Origin: Verrucomicrobiota bacterium | Lineage (GTDB): Bacteria > Verrucomicrobiota > Verrucomicrobiia > Verrucomicrobiales > Akkermansiaceae | DNA length: 13,873 bases | Direction of reading: 5' to 3' | Assembly (NCBI GenBank): GCA_008932955.1 | Contig: WBXE01000040.1 | Span: forward strand, 1-13,873 | In this document: piece after piece, positions 1-6,811 of the stretch | Layout of the letters: each line of letters begins with the position of its first letter | How positions within the stretch are numbered: position 1 is the first letter of the stretch | Program-made: the position numbers and the translations under genes | The notes under the pieces: model-generated | The model's input: only the letters and a program-made list of their open reading frames with translations | What the model was told of the DNA's origin: nothing | The model's database searches: none

Positions 1-581
1 ATATCGCAGAGCAGCACATCGCCGCCCGCTGCGCGTGCCCACTGGGCGACCATCAAGCCGATGGGTCCGGCACCAAAGATGGCGACGGATGCTCCGGGCA
101 GTATCTCCCCTGCTCGCTGCACCGCATGGCGGGCCACGGCGGCCGGTTCGGTCATGGCGGCTGCACGCAATGACACCCCTTGCGGCACCGCAATTAAATT
201 GCGCAATGGCGCAATAACATAGTCGGCGAACCCGCCATCGCTGCGCGAGCCAAGATAGTCGTAGTCGCTGCACTGGGCGTAGGCCTTGCGCTGGCAGGCA
301 TCACACTTGCCGCACCACAGCAACGGAAAAACCGCTACCGGATCGCCAACCGAAAAATCGCCCCCGCCCCCGCCCTCACCGAGCGCATCGATGGTGCCGG
401 CAAATTCGTGCCCCGGAGTGGTCGGAAAATGATAGGTGCCTTTGACGAAACAGCGCGGAATGTCCGAGCCACACACACCGCAATAGCCGATGCGCACCCG
501 CGCTTCGCCGGCTTTGGGCTCAGGGGTGGCCTGCTGTTGGTAGCGAAGATCGCCTATGCCATGCAATACGAGTGCATTCAT
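1..581 (-). CDS. Zinc-dependent medium-chain sugar/polyol dehydrogenase, GatD-like (3' end cut by window edge)
   Basis: Probable NAD(P)-dependent cytosolic dehydrogenase that interconverts a polyol (or polyol phosphate) and a ketose. It is not listed as a closed ORF because it runs off the left edge; 193 residues are visible of a usual 340-350. Visible: catalytic-zinc Cys37 in GVCGSD, the His58-Glu59 pair in PGHEF, the structural-zinc cysteines 90, 93, 96 and 104, Glu145 in TEPAAV, and the start of the Rossmann fold with GAGPIG at 170-175. The stretches CGSDIPR and YDYLGSRSDGGFADY closely resemble galactitol-1-phosphate 5-dehydrogenase (GatD) as I recall it, but sorbitol, threonine and other MDR dehydrogenases share this layout. 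A run of five glycines at 70-74 sits in a loop. The ATG lies 23 bp after the epimerase stop, without a Shine-Dalgarno site, so it is probably the last visible gene of the same operon. Substrate unknown. Confidence 0.9.
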   Translation of the reverse strand, partial: MNALVLHGIGDLRYQQQATPEPKAGEARVRIGYCGVCGSDIPRCFVKGTYHFPTTPGHEFAGTIDALGEGGGGGDFSVGDPVAVFPLLWCGKCDACQRKAYAQCSDYDYLGSRSDGGFADYVIAPLRNLIAVPQGVSLRAAAMTEPAAVARHAVQRAGEILPGASVAIFGAGPIGLMVAQWARAAGGDVLLCD

Positions 582-604
582 GATTTCGGGTTTGCAATAA
601 TGTG

Positions 605-2278
605 TTAGACTACCTGCTGGCGTTGCGCCAGTCCCGCATCAGCTGCCTTGAGCGCGCGGGCCATATTATCTTTGCGCGAGGCTTGCGTCGAAAACAGGCT
701 GCTGGTGCCTGCAATCAGCCAGTCGCCTCCCGCTGCCACCATCGCCGGAATGTTGTCGAAACTCACGTTGCCATCCACTTGAATCGGAATAGTCACACCC
801 AGCGCATCGAGACGGGCGCGGCAATCCGCGATTTTTTTGAGTGCGGTGGGCACGAGTGCTTGGCCGGCGAACCCGGGGTTGACGGTCATGATGAGCACGA
901 AGTCGAGGCGTGGATAGAGGTAATCGAGTGCATCGAGCGGAGTTGCCGGATTGAAGGCGAGGCCAGCCTGCATGCCGTGGTCGCGAATCATGGCCAGCAC
1001 ACGGTCGGCATGTGGCATGGTCTCGATGTGGACCGATACGTATTGGACGCCGATTTTCGCCAGCAGCGGAATGAAGAACGCCGGGTCTTCGACCATCAAG
1101 TGGGCGTCAAACGGTAAAGCCGTTAGGGGGCGGATCTGTTCGATCATTCCGAGGCCCAGAGGCAGGTTCGGAACAAAATGTGCATCCATGATATCGATGT
1201 GGAGTGCATGGACGCCGAGCACCTCGAGCCGGCGAACCTCGTCGGCCAGATAGCCCGCATCCGCACACATGATCGACGGCTCAATCCAAATCTTGGAAAC
1301 TGATTTTATTTCTATCGGGCGATCGGCAACCGGGGAGGTTGCACCTGGGCTGGTTAGCCAGTGTTCCTTGAGATGGGCAAAGGATTCGCGCAGATTGCGC
1401 TCGAGATCCCCGTCGGAATAGTCGCGACCCAGTTTGGGCCCGCCAATTTCCAGATAGCCGATCATCTGCTCAACCGGAATTTTACCGGCTTCGGCTAGCA
1501 ATAGATCGCGCACGACGGCCACGTCAATGATGCCTTTTGCCAGCTCCGCCGGGCCGAAACCAAAGGTCGAGTTGAACAGCGCATCGGTGTTTTTCAGGTG
1601 AATCTCACTGGTGTACGCCAGCGCCGAGCGCAGCAGCGCCAGCGGATCGTGAATCACCTCTTTGGCCGCGTTGGCATAGCCGTGCGAAATATCCATGCAG
1701 TAACCAGCCCGTGCCACGCCCGCACCACCCGGCAGCACTGCTTGCATGTAGGCGGCCATTTCTTCGGGAAGCGTCGGCGGTTCCGCCAGACAGGACATCG
1801 GTTCAATCGTTAGCCACTCAATCCCCAAATCGCCCGCCCGGCGTTGCAGCTCGCGAAAGTTTCTTAAATACGTCGCCGTGCCTTGGGCCTTCGTGCCCAT
1901 CCGGTCGCGCAGCACCGCCCCGGGATTGGAGCCCACTGACTGCGCCCCTAGCAAGCTGGCCACATCAATGAGCCGCTCAAAATTCTTGCGTGCCACCGCC
2001 TCGAAGCCCGGGCCGTCGTCGCGGAAAAAGCCACCCAGTTCGCGGTGGGCGGTGAACATGCTGGTGATGGTAACCCCGTGATCCGCCGCTTTGCGCCGCA
2101 GGTCGGTGAACCAGGCGTCGGGCAATTGGTAGAGTTCAAAAAAGGTGCCCAGCTGCAGATGGGTGATCTGCTCCTGTTCCATCAAGCGGAAGAGCCATTC
2201 ATACGAATAGCGGTATTCCACCGGATCACTTTTAATGCCGAGGTGAAGTTGCACGCCGCTAAAAAGCCATTTTCCCAA
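605..2278 (-). CDS. Two-domain protein: xylose-isomerase-like TIM barrel fused to ribulose-phosphate/allulose-6-phosphate 3-epimerase
   Basis: Residues 1 to about 310 look like a sugar isomerase/epimerase TIM barrel (AP-endonuclease-2 superfamily; D-tagatose 3-epimerase, EryC and similar). Candidate metal ligands Glu159, Asp196, His227 and Glu277 fit the E/D/H/E quartet of that family. A linker near 310-330 leads into a complete Rpe-type barrel (about 330-530) with Ser335, HIDIMD (His360, Asp362), DAHLMV (His393), MTVNPGFAGQ (464-473) and QVDGN (Asp502), matching the metal and catalytic residues of Rpe and AlsE. The usual DGHFVPN reads DAHFVPN. IMC, MTVxPGFAGQ and AGTSSLF recall AlsE more than housekeeping Rpe. 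Both halves look intact, so two successive epimerisation steps in the cytosol are likely. The start is TTG: an in-frame TGA directly precedes it, and the nearby ATG is out of frame; GTG at codon 9 is an alternative. Substrates are inferred only as ketoses and ketose phosphates. Confidence 0.88.
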   Translation of the reverse strand: MGKWLFSGVQLHLGIKSDPVEYRYSYEWLFRLMEQEQITHLQLGTFFELYQLPDAWFTDLRRKAADHGVTITSMFTAHRELGGFFRDDGPGFEAVARKNFERLIDVASLLGAQSVGSNPGAVLRDRMGTKAQGTATYLRNFRELQRRAGDLGIEWLTIEPMSCLAEPPTLPEEMAAYMQAVLPGGAGVARAGYCMDISHGYANAAKEVIHDPLALLRSALAYTSEIHLKNTDALFNSTFGFGPAELAKGIIDVAVVRDLLLAEAGKIPVEQMIGYLEIGGPKLGRDYSDGDLERNLRESFAHLKEHWLTSPGATSPVADRPIEIKSVSKIWIEPSIMCADAGYLADEVRRLEVLGVHALHIDIMDAHFVPNLPLGLGMIEQIRPLTALPFDAHLMVEDPAFFIPLLAKIGVQYVSVHIETMPHADRVLAMIRDHGMQAGLAFNPATPLDALDYLYPRLDFVLIMTVNPGFAGQALVPTALKKIADCRARLDALGVTIPIQVDGNVSFDNIPAMVAAGGDWLIAGTSSLFSTQASRKDNMARALKAADAGLAQRQQVV

Positions 2279-2301
2279 TCATTTGCAAACCTAAAATTGT
2301 C

Positions 2302-2391
2302 TCAAAATCCCCCTTTGCCGATCATTTTAGTGACCCATTGGGATGACTCATTGGCAAATGCCTGCAACTCGCCGCAAGACGAGAACTGTCA
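2302..2391 (-). pseudogene. Possible 3'-terminal remnant of a discoidin-type (F5/8C) CBM gene
   Basis: In the 145-bp spacer between the ribokinase and the epimerase fusion, one minus-strand frame between two TGA stops begins QFSSCGELQAFAN. This matches the last residues of the GH127 protein in this window, AFSTCAELQAFAK. At DNA level, 2351-2385 and 10974-11008 agree at 29 of 35 positions by hand count. Four of the six differences are third-codon changes that leave the amino acid unchanged, the pattern left by coding ancestry. The frame then runs on for about 15 unrelated codons to a TGA. No start codon or upstream homology remains. I read it as a scar of a deleted or rearranged carbohydrate-enzyme gene. 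A chance match is possible but the codon pattern argues against it. Confidence 0.5.
2331..2354. repeat. Short direct repeat TGACYCATTGG upstream of the epimerase fusion
   Basis: Two 11-bp copies, tgacccattgg at 2331-2341 and tgactcattgg at 2344-2354, differ at one base and are offset by 13 bp. They lie about 55-75 bp upstream of the TTG start of the epimerase fusion, partly in the remnant segment. They could be operator half-sites or simply slippage; no promoter element positioned around them is convincing. Confidence 0.4.
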
Positions 2392-2423
2392 ACACGCATT
2401 TATTTATCATGGAATCCTGCTTT

Positions 2424-3344
2424 CTACGCCTTCAGGAATTTTTCAATTTCCTTGCGTGTCGGGGCTGATGGCTGGGCACCTAGGCGCGTAACTGAGATAG
2501 CTGCGGCGGCATTGGCAAACCGCACCGCTGCCTCTAACGGCTTGCCTTCCGCCAGCGCGACGGTCAGCGCACCATTGAAAATGTCACCAGCCGCAGTCGT
2601 GTCCACAGCTTTAACCTTAAACCCTCGAACCCGTTTCCCACCCTTTTCCGTAGCCACGAATGCACCGCGCGAGCCGAGTGTGATGATGACGGTTTGCACA
2701 CCGCGGGCCCGCAATTTTGCCGCGGCGGCGGCGGCAGAAGCGTCGTCAGTGACGGCAATACCGGTCAATAACTCGGCCTCAGTCTCATTAGGCGTGAGGA
2801 TCGAAACCTTTTGCAATAGCTCATCTGGCAATGCCTGTGCGGGTGCCGGGTTGAGGATGACGGGCACTCCGGCTTTGGCTGCGAGATGGGCGGCGGCTTG
2901 CACCGTCTCTAACGGAGTTTCGAGTTGCATCACCAACACGCTAGCCATGGCGATTGCGGCCTTGGCTTTCTTCACATCGGCAGGTGAGAGTTGGGCATTC
3001 GCCCCGCCCGCTACCGCAATGCTGTTCTCGCCATCCTTACCGACAAAAATGAGGGCCACTCCGGACGGCTGGCTCTTGTCGCGCGTCACATGGTCCACGA
3101 CGATGCCGTCCTTGACGAAGCCAGCCACGGCTTGGTCGCCGAACATGTCCTTACCGACCCGTGCAACCAAGGTGACCTTGCCACCGGCACGCGCGGCACC
3201 GACGGCTTGATTGGCACCTTTGCCACCGGAGGCAGTGACAAAGGCACCGCCAAGAAGTGTTTCGCCGGGCCGCGGAATGCGGTCGAGCTTGATGATCATG
3301 TCGGTATTGGAACTACCGACGACAACGATGTGGGGATTTTTCAT
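2424..3344 (-). CDS. rbsK: Ribokinase (PfkB family)
   Basis: ATP-dependent cytosolic kinase that phosphorylates a pentose, classically D-ribose to ribose 5-phosphate. The 306 residues are standard for RbsK. Seen: substrate-site SSNTD (11-15), GGKGANQA (40-47), QLE with Glu142, TPNETEA (184-190), and the anion-hole/catalytic segment DTTAAGDIFNGAL (248-260) with catalytic Asp254. The tail AAAAISVTRLGAQPSAP closely follows the E. coli RbsK C-terminus. The usual AAGDTFNG is AAGDIFNG here, a mild change. An alanine-rich run occupies 202-210. The ATG overlaps the permease stop by one base (TAATG), so the two proteins are probably made in a coupled way, which suggests the imported sugar is the kinase substrate. 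Other PfkB sugar kinases (for ribulose, allose/psicose or deoxyribose) cannot be excluded from sequence, given the epimerase next door. Confidence 0.93.
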   Translation of the reverse strand: MKNPHIVVVGSSNTDMIIKLDRIPRPGETLLGGAFVTASGGKGANQAVGAARAGGKVTLVARVGKDMFGDQAVAGFVKDGIVVDHVTRDKSQPSGVALIFVGKDGENSIAVAGGANAQLSPADVKKAKAAIAMASVLVMQLETPLETVQAAAHLAAKAGVPVILNPAPAQALPDELLQKVSILTPNETEAELLTGIAVTDDASAAAAAAKLRARGVQTVIITLGSRGAFVATEKGGKRVRGFKVKAVDTTAAGDIFNGALTVALAEGKPLEAAVRFANAAAAISVTRLGAQPSAPTRKEIEKFLKA

Positions 3345-3346
3345 TA
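3342..3346 (-). promoter_or_regulatory. TAATG stop-start overlap (translational coupling)
   Basis: On the minus strand the permease TAA shares its last base with the ribokinase ATG. There is no Shine-Dalgarno site before the kinase start, so re-initiation by ribosomes finishing the permease is the likely route of kinase synthesis. Confidence 0.75.
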
Positions 3347-4351
3347 TTTTGATGCGATGAGGATGGCCAGACCCATTAGATAGAACACAAACATCGCCGC
3401 GAGCAGTTTGTTGGTGCCGCGGGGTGCGCCTTTAAATTCCTTCCAGATGAATACGCCCCACAGCGCGCCAATCATCGTGGCACCCTGGCCGAGACCATAC
3501 GACAAGGCTGCCCCGGCCTTGGTGCTGGCGATGATGCTGAAGCTCATGCCGAGGTTCCAAATCATGCCGCCGAGAATGCCGACGAGATGCAGGCGGGCGT
3601 TGCCCTTGGTGAAATAGTCGCCAAAAGGCACCGGCTCACCGGTGAGCGGCTTGACCATCATGATGCTGTTCCAGATGAAATTCGATAGCAGCAAGCCCGT
3701 GCTGAACAGTACTACGGCCGTGTATGGACTGAGCTTGCCGGCTTCCAGCACTTTCGTGTCCGGATCAATCGTCCCCATGGCTTGCGCCACATATTTATAG
3801 AAAAATCCCATCAAAAGACCCGCCGCCACCGAGATTACAATGCCTTTTACCGGCGTCTTCGTGCCGCCGCTGGACAAGCGTTTGTAGGCGATCGCATCGA
3901 GGAGAATAGCCACCATGATGGCCGCTACGCCCGCCCCAAGCATCGGCGCGTTGCCCACCTTGTTGGATAGATATGTGGTGATTACACCGATGCACAGCGC
4001 CAGGCCAACGCCAACCGGGAATGCGACCGCCATGCCGGCGATGTCAATCGCCGCGACGAGCAGGATGTTAGACAGGTTGAAGATGATGCCGCCGATGAAT
4101 GCCGAAATGAGCCACTGGCTGTCGGCTTGTTGGAGGTCGACGAGAAACCCGCGGCCGCCGCTACCGGTGCTGCCCATCGTGAAGGCTAGCAGCAGCGACA
4201 ACAGGAGCACGCCGATGGCATAGTCCCAGTAGAAGAGTTGGAACCGCCATTCCTTACTCGCCAGTTTTTGCGTGTTCGCCCACGATCCCCAACATAACAT
4301 CGTTATGATGCACATCAGCATCGCGACCGGATAAGATTCAACGATAATCAT
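3344..4351 (-). CDS. GRP/DMT-superfamily sugar permease (glucose/ribose/rhamnose-type porter)
   Basis: Inner-membrane secondary transporter for a free monosaccharide, probably driven by proton symport as in the GRP (RbsU/GlcU) and RhaT families. The 335-residue protein has about ten hydrophobic helices (roughly 7-24, 38-57, 79-97, 104-128, 132-150, 169-190, 210-230, 254-275, 278-300, 312-333) with charged loops between. Family-type sequence is visible in MLCWGSWANTQK near the N-terminus, FYWDYAIG, NLSNILLVAAIDIAGMAVAFPVGVGLAL, ILDAIAYKRL, and GMIWNLGMSFSIIA. It begins the uptake part of the locus, downstream of the secreted hydrolases, and overlaps the ribokinase by one base. The start ATG is preceded by an A-rich leader with no Shine-Dalgarno site. 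Its sugar is not deducible; the kinase favours a pentose. Confidence 0.9.
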   Translation of the reverse strand: MIIVESYPVAMLMCIITMLCWGSWANTQKLASKEWRFQLFYWDYAIGVLLLSLLLAFTMGSTGSGGRGFLVDLQQADSQWLISAFIGGIIFNLSNILLVAAIDIAGMAVAFPVGVGLALCIGVITTYLSNKVGNAPMLGAGVAAIMVAILLDAIAYKRLSSGGTKTPVKGIVISVAAGLLMGFFYKYVAQAMGTIDPDTKVLEAGKLSPYTAVVLFSTGLLLSNFIWNSIMMVKPLTGEPVPFGDYFTKGNARLHLVGILGGMIWNLGMSFSIIASTKAGAALSYGLGQGATMIGALWGVFIWKEFKGAPRGTNKLLAAMFVFYLMGLAILIASK

Positions 4352-4381
4352 AATTTGTTTCTTTTTTGGTTGTTTTTTTAT
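4352..4381 (-). promoter_or_regulatory. A-rich leader before the sugar permease
   Basis: On the minus strand the 30 bases before the permease ATG are almost entirely A with a few C, G and T, with no Shine-Dalgarno motif. Unstructured A-rich leaders are known to support initiation in Bacteroidota and are plausible here as the translation signal. I could not find a matching -35/-10 pair for a separate promoter. Confidence 0.4.
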
Positions 4382-4459
4382 TTATCAGACACACGCAAAG
4401 CTTTTTTCCACGAGCACCATCACCGGCCCCATCAGACCGGATTCCTTGGCATCCCCTTG
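4382..4459 (-). pseudogene. Possible 3'-terminal remnant of a GH106/GH2-like hydrolase gene
   Basis: Directly after the TAA of the SGNH esterase and in the same frame, the spacer reads 24 codons ending in tandem TGA TAA. They include ESGLMGPVMVLVEK. The glycan-hydrolase fragment at the right edge of this window ends TSGLLGPVLIQ, and SGLLGPV-type ends are typical of GH106 alpha-L-rhamnosidases and related jelly-roll tails. No start or upstream domain is left. I read it as the scar of a deleted hydrolase gene, or less likely as an esterase extension now cut off by the TAA. The match is short (seven core residues), so confidence is limited. Confidence 0.4.
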
Positions 4460-5161
4460 TTATTTCTCCTTGGCAGCAGTCTTGCCGGTCAAGGCTTTGT
4501 AAACGGTTGTGGCGATGATCGTCTGGCCGGCATCATTGGGGTGAATCTTGTCAGGGATGAGATCAGCTTTGCCCTTAAAGGCGCCGTGGATATCGATGAC
4601 GCCGACCTTTGCCCGCTTGGCGACCTCATCGACGAGAGGGATGAGTTCGAGGATATTGTTCTCGCTGGCATCGGGCTCAGTGATGGTGGGCGGGTAGCAG
4701 ACGAAGATGCGCGGTTTGGTGGGCAACTCACTAAACTCTTTGATCATCACCATGTAGTCGGTGACGAAGTTCGGCTTGCTGTTCTTCCACGCCAGCGGCC
4801 TCACGTCATTGGTCCCGAGCATGATCACCACCACATCCGGATTGAATCTTTTCGCGTTCAGGTAGTACTCGGTACTCTGATAGGCACGCAGATAAGTCCC
4901 CCCCAAGCCAAAATTGCCCACCTCACACGTGCCACCGAGCATTTTCGCAATCTGGTCCGGCCACGACATGCCCTTGGTGACGCCGAACCCGCCGGTGATG
5001 CTGTCGCCCACGCAGGAGAGCTTGACCGGCTTGCCGCTAACGATGGCTGGTGCATCCTGGGCAGTTAGCTGGGAGCCGGCGGCCATGCTGAGGCCCAGTA
5101 CCAGGGCTAGCAATGGCATCATGGCACTTGGACCTGAGGGCGGGCAAAAGGTGTTTTTCAT
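4460..5161 (-). CDS. Secreted SGNH/GDSL-family esterase
   Basis: Small hydrolase, probably removing acetyl or other acyl esters from carbohydrate outside the cytoplasm. The 233 residues carry all SGNH blocks: I, VGDSI with Ser54; II, NFGLGG with Asn83 and the glycines at 85-88; III, GTND with Asn118; V, DKIHPND with Asp204 and His207. A hydrophobic N-terminal stretch (about 15-35, ending ...SQLTAQDAP) is a signal peptide; Met14 or Met15 are alternative starts that would give a more ordinary signal sequence. The gene lies 36 bp after the third SASA esterase, and its leader has CTAACAA 8 bases before the ATG instead of a Shine-Dalgarno site. It belongs with the esterases upstream. Substrate unknown; lysophospholipase or thioesterase activity (TesA-like) is possible but less consistent with the context. 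Confidence 0.88.
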   Translation of the reverse strand: MKNTFCPPSGPSAMMPLLALVLGLSMAAGSQLTAQDAPAIVSGKPVKLSCVGDSITGGFGVTKGMSWPDQIAKMLGGTCEVGNFGLGGTYLRAYQSTEYYLNAKRFNPDVVVIMLGTNDVRPLAWKNSKPNFVTDYMVMIKEFSELPTKPRIFVCYPPTITEPDASENNILELIPLVDEVAKRAKVGVIDIHGAFKGKADLIPDKIHPNDAGQTIIATTVYKALTGKTAAKEK

Positions 5162-5197
5162 GATCTGTGTTGTTAGTTAAAATAATGAGCTATCTTC

Positions 5198-6763
5198 CTA
5201 CCACTCGTCGGTACGGAAGGGCGAAGCGGGCAGCCCTTCGTTGTTGTAGAGGTTGCAGCCGTCGGGATTCATCGAGTAGGCGTAGCGCACTGCCACCGGC
5301 TTGGCAACTCCAGGCGCTGACACGACCACCGTCTTGCCATCGATGACGGCATCTGCCCACACCCATTTCTTGTCCTCGCCAGCGATGGCGAATTTCTGGA
5401 GCTTCCCTTGGGCGTTTTTGACCATCGGGTCGTAGCCTTTTTTCGTCGCAATGGTTAGACCGGTGCCGATCGAGTCGAAGCTAATGCGGATCTTGCCCGC
5501 CTCGACCTTCATGTCTTTGTAGAGCGGGCCGCTGTAGACTAGATTCTTCTTGCCGTAGTCTTTGGCTAGAGCCCACAGCGCAAGGCGTTCGCCGACGTCG
5601 CGCTTGTTGCGGGGATGAATTTCGTTGGGATTGCCAACATCTGCTAGGTCGATGGCCACCGCCATACCGGTGTGAGCAATGGCGAGGGATTTGAGCTGAC
5701 CCATGCGCACCTTGCTCCAACCGTCGCCGCCTTCAGCAGCCTCGTTGGGGGCCTGATAATTGGCAACTTGCACGTAGTAGAACGGGAACTCTCCCTGGTT
5801 CCAGGCCTTGCGCCAGCTGCTCGTCAGGCCACGCATCTTCTGGAAATAAGTCTCGTCCTCAAGTCCGTTAGATTCGCCCTGATACCAGATGGCCCCCTTG
5901 ATGGCAAACCGGGTGAGCGGATGGATCATGGCGTTATAGAGGAAATTCCAGCTAGATGGCCGCTCGTGGCTGATGGGATAGGTCGGCAATTCGATCGGCT
6001 GGGGCATGTCGCCGTTGGTGCCGATGGCTTTGCGCGCCTCGGCGACGTAGGCCCCCGCCTTGGGCGGCAGGCTCGCAAGCGCATCGACGTAGGCAAGGAT
6101 CTGCTTGTCGAGTTCCGCCTTCTCCTTGGCCAGCCCGGTCACCATGGCCAATCCTGGGTACGAGACCCAAGGCTCGATGGCGGAGCCGTCTCTGGCGCTC
6201 TTGATCAAGCCGATCGGGATGCCGGTCTCCTGGTGGAGTTTGCGCGCAAAATAAAAGCCTGCCGCGGTGAACCCGCCCGCTGATAGGGGTGAGCACACGG
6301 CCCAACCGCTCTTCACGTCGCTGCGGGGGGTGACCGAGGTGGCTTCAGGCACCGCAAACATCCGGATCAGCGGGAAAATCGCCTGCGCCACATCATCCGC
6401 TCGGTTACAATTGCCGAGCTGCCAAACCATGTTAGATTGACCGCCGCACACCCATATATCACCGACGACAATATCGTTGAGCGTGAGGGTATTCTTGCCT
6501 GTGACGGTCATGGCCGCAGGAGTGGTTAAGGCCTTCATCGCGTCGAGCTTGACGCTCCACGCCCCATCCTTGCCGGCCGTGGCCGATTTCTCCTTGCCGA
6601 CAAATGTCACGGTCACTTTCTCGCCCGGTGCTGCCACCCCATAAACCGCCACGGGAATATCCCGCTGGAGTATCATGTGGTCCATGAAGAGCCCGTGCAA
6701 GGTCACGTCAGCGTACGCAGACATCGTGGCGCAGAGTAGGACTGCTGATGTGATTAGCTTCAT
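5198..6763 (-). CDS. SASA-type acetylesterase, third tandem copy in transcription order (active-site changes)
   Basis: Secreted sialate-O-acetylesterase-like protein (SASA/DUF303, SGNH fold), 521 residues, expected to remove O-acetyl groups from sugars. Signal peptide 1-18 (...MSAYA). A beta-sandwich-like N-terminal part (20-100) precedes the nucleophile block GGQSNM (Ser110), then WYQGESN (293-299) and the His block (His383). It is about 86% identical to the middle copy over the last 131 residues (18 differences by hand count) and ends NLYNNEGLPASPFRTDEW like the others. Oddities: the conserved GG of the second block reads RDG (191-193) where the other copies have WGG and QGG, and the Asp of the Asp-x-His block is Glu (EIHP, 381-384). 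Both touch the expected catalytic machinery, so this copy may have altered specificity or weakened activity. Start: ATG preceded by ACTTAT, no Shine-Dalgarno site. Confidence 0.9.
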   Translation of the reverse strand: MKLITSAVLLCATMSAYADVTLHGLFMDHMILQRDIPVAVYGVAAPGEKVTVTFVGKEKSATAGKDGAWSVKLDAMKALTTPAAMTVTGKNTLTLNDIVVGDIWVCGGQSNMVWQLGNCNRADDVAQAIFPLIRMFAVPEATSVTPRSDVKSGWAVCSPLSAGGFTAAGFYFARKLHQETGIPIGLIKSARDGSAIEPWVSYPGLAMVTGLAKEKAELDKQILAYVDALASLPPKAGAYVAEARKAIGTNGDMPQPIELPTYPISHERPSSWNFLYNAMIHPLTRFAIKGAIWYQGESNGLEDETYFQKMRGLTSSWRKAWNQGEFPFYYVQVANYQAPNEAAEGGDGWSKVRMGQLKSLAIAHTGMAVAIDLADVGNPNEIHPRNKRDVGERLALWALAKDYGKKNLVYSGPLYKDMKVEAGKIRISFDSIGTGLTIATKKGYDPMVKNAQGKLQKFAIAGEDKKWVWADAVIDGKTVVVSAPGVAKPVAVRYAYSMNPDGCNLYNNEGLPASPFRTDEW

Positions 6764-6811
6764 ATAAGTTATCTTGGAAGTGAGGGGCCGAAGATGCGAT
6801 GCGGTCAGTGA
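6764..6811 (-). repeat. Spacer duplicated together with the SASA esterase genes (copy before third gene)
   Basis: Immediately after the middle gene's TAG, the 21 bases at 6811-6791 (minus strand) match 8437-8417, which follow the first gene's TAG, at 18 of 21 positions. Both spacers also end ACTTAT directly before ATG-AA. The shared ends show that the spacer was copied along with a gene in a tandem duplication. Confidence 0.7.

Noticed and set aside
602..1117. 171-codon plus-strand open frame opposite the epimerase fusion
   Set aside because: It overlaps the Rpe-like domain with all catalytic residues on the minus strand; no independent support.
2276..2284. ATG just upstream of the epimerase as its start codon
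   Set aside because: It is out of frame with the epimerase and meets a stop after seven codons; the in-frame choice is TTG at 2278.
2386..2391. TTGACA on the minus strand as a -35 box before the epimerase fusion
   Set aside because: Seventeen bases downstream the sequence is AGTTGC, which is not a -10 box, and the hexamer abuts the putative coding remnant.
2452..3210. 252-codon plus-strand open frame opposite ribokinase
   Set aside because: Antisense to a convincing RbsK; the alanine- and threonine-rich translation mirrors the kinase codons.
4423..4440. CCGG...CCGG hairpin after the SGNH esterase as a terminator
   Set aside because: Four-base-pair stem, ten-base loop and no following T run; the segment is better explained as part of the SGLMGPV-encoding remnant.
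4355..5068. 237-codon plus-strand open frame opposite the SGNH esterase
   Set aside because: Antisense shadow: histidine- and aspartate-rich low-quality translation with no motif, while the minus strand encodes all SGNH blocks and a signal peptide.
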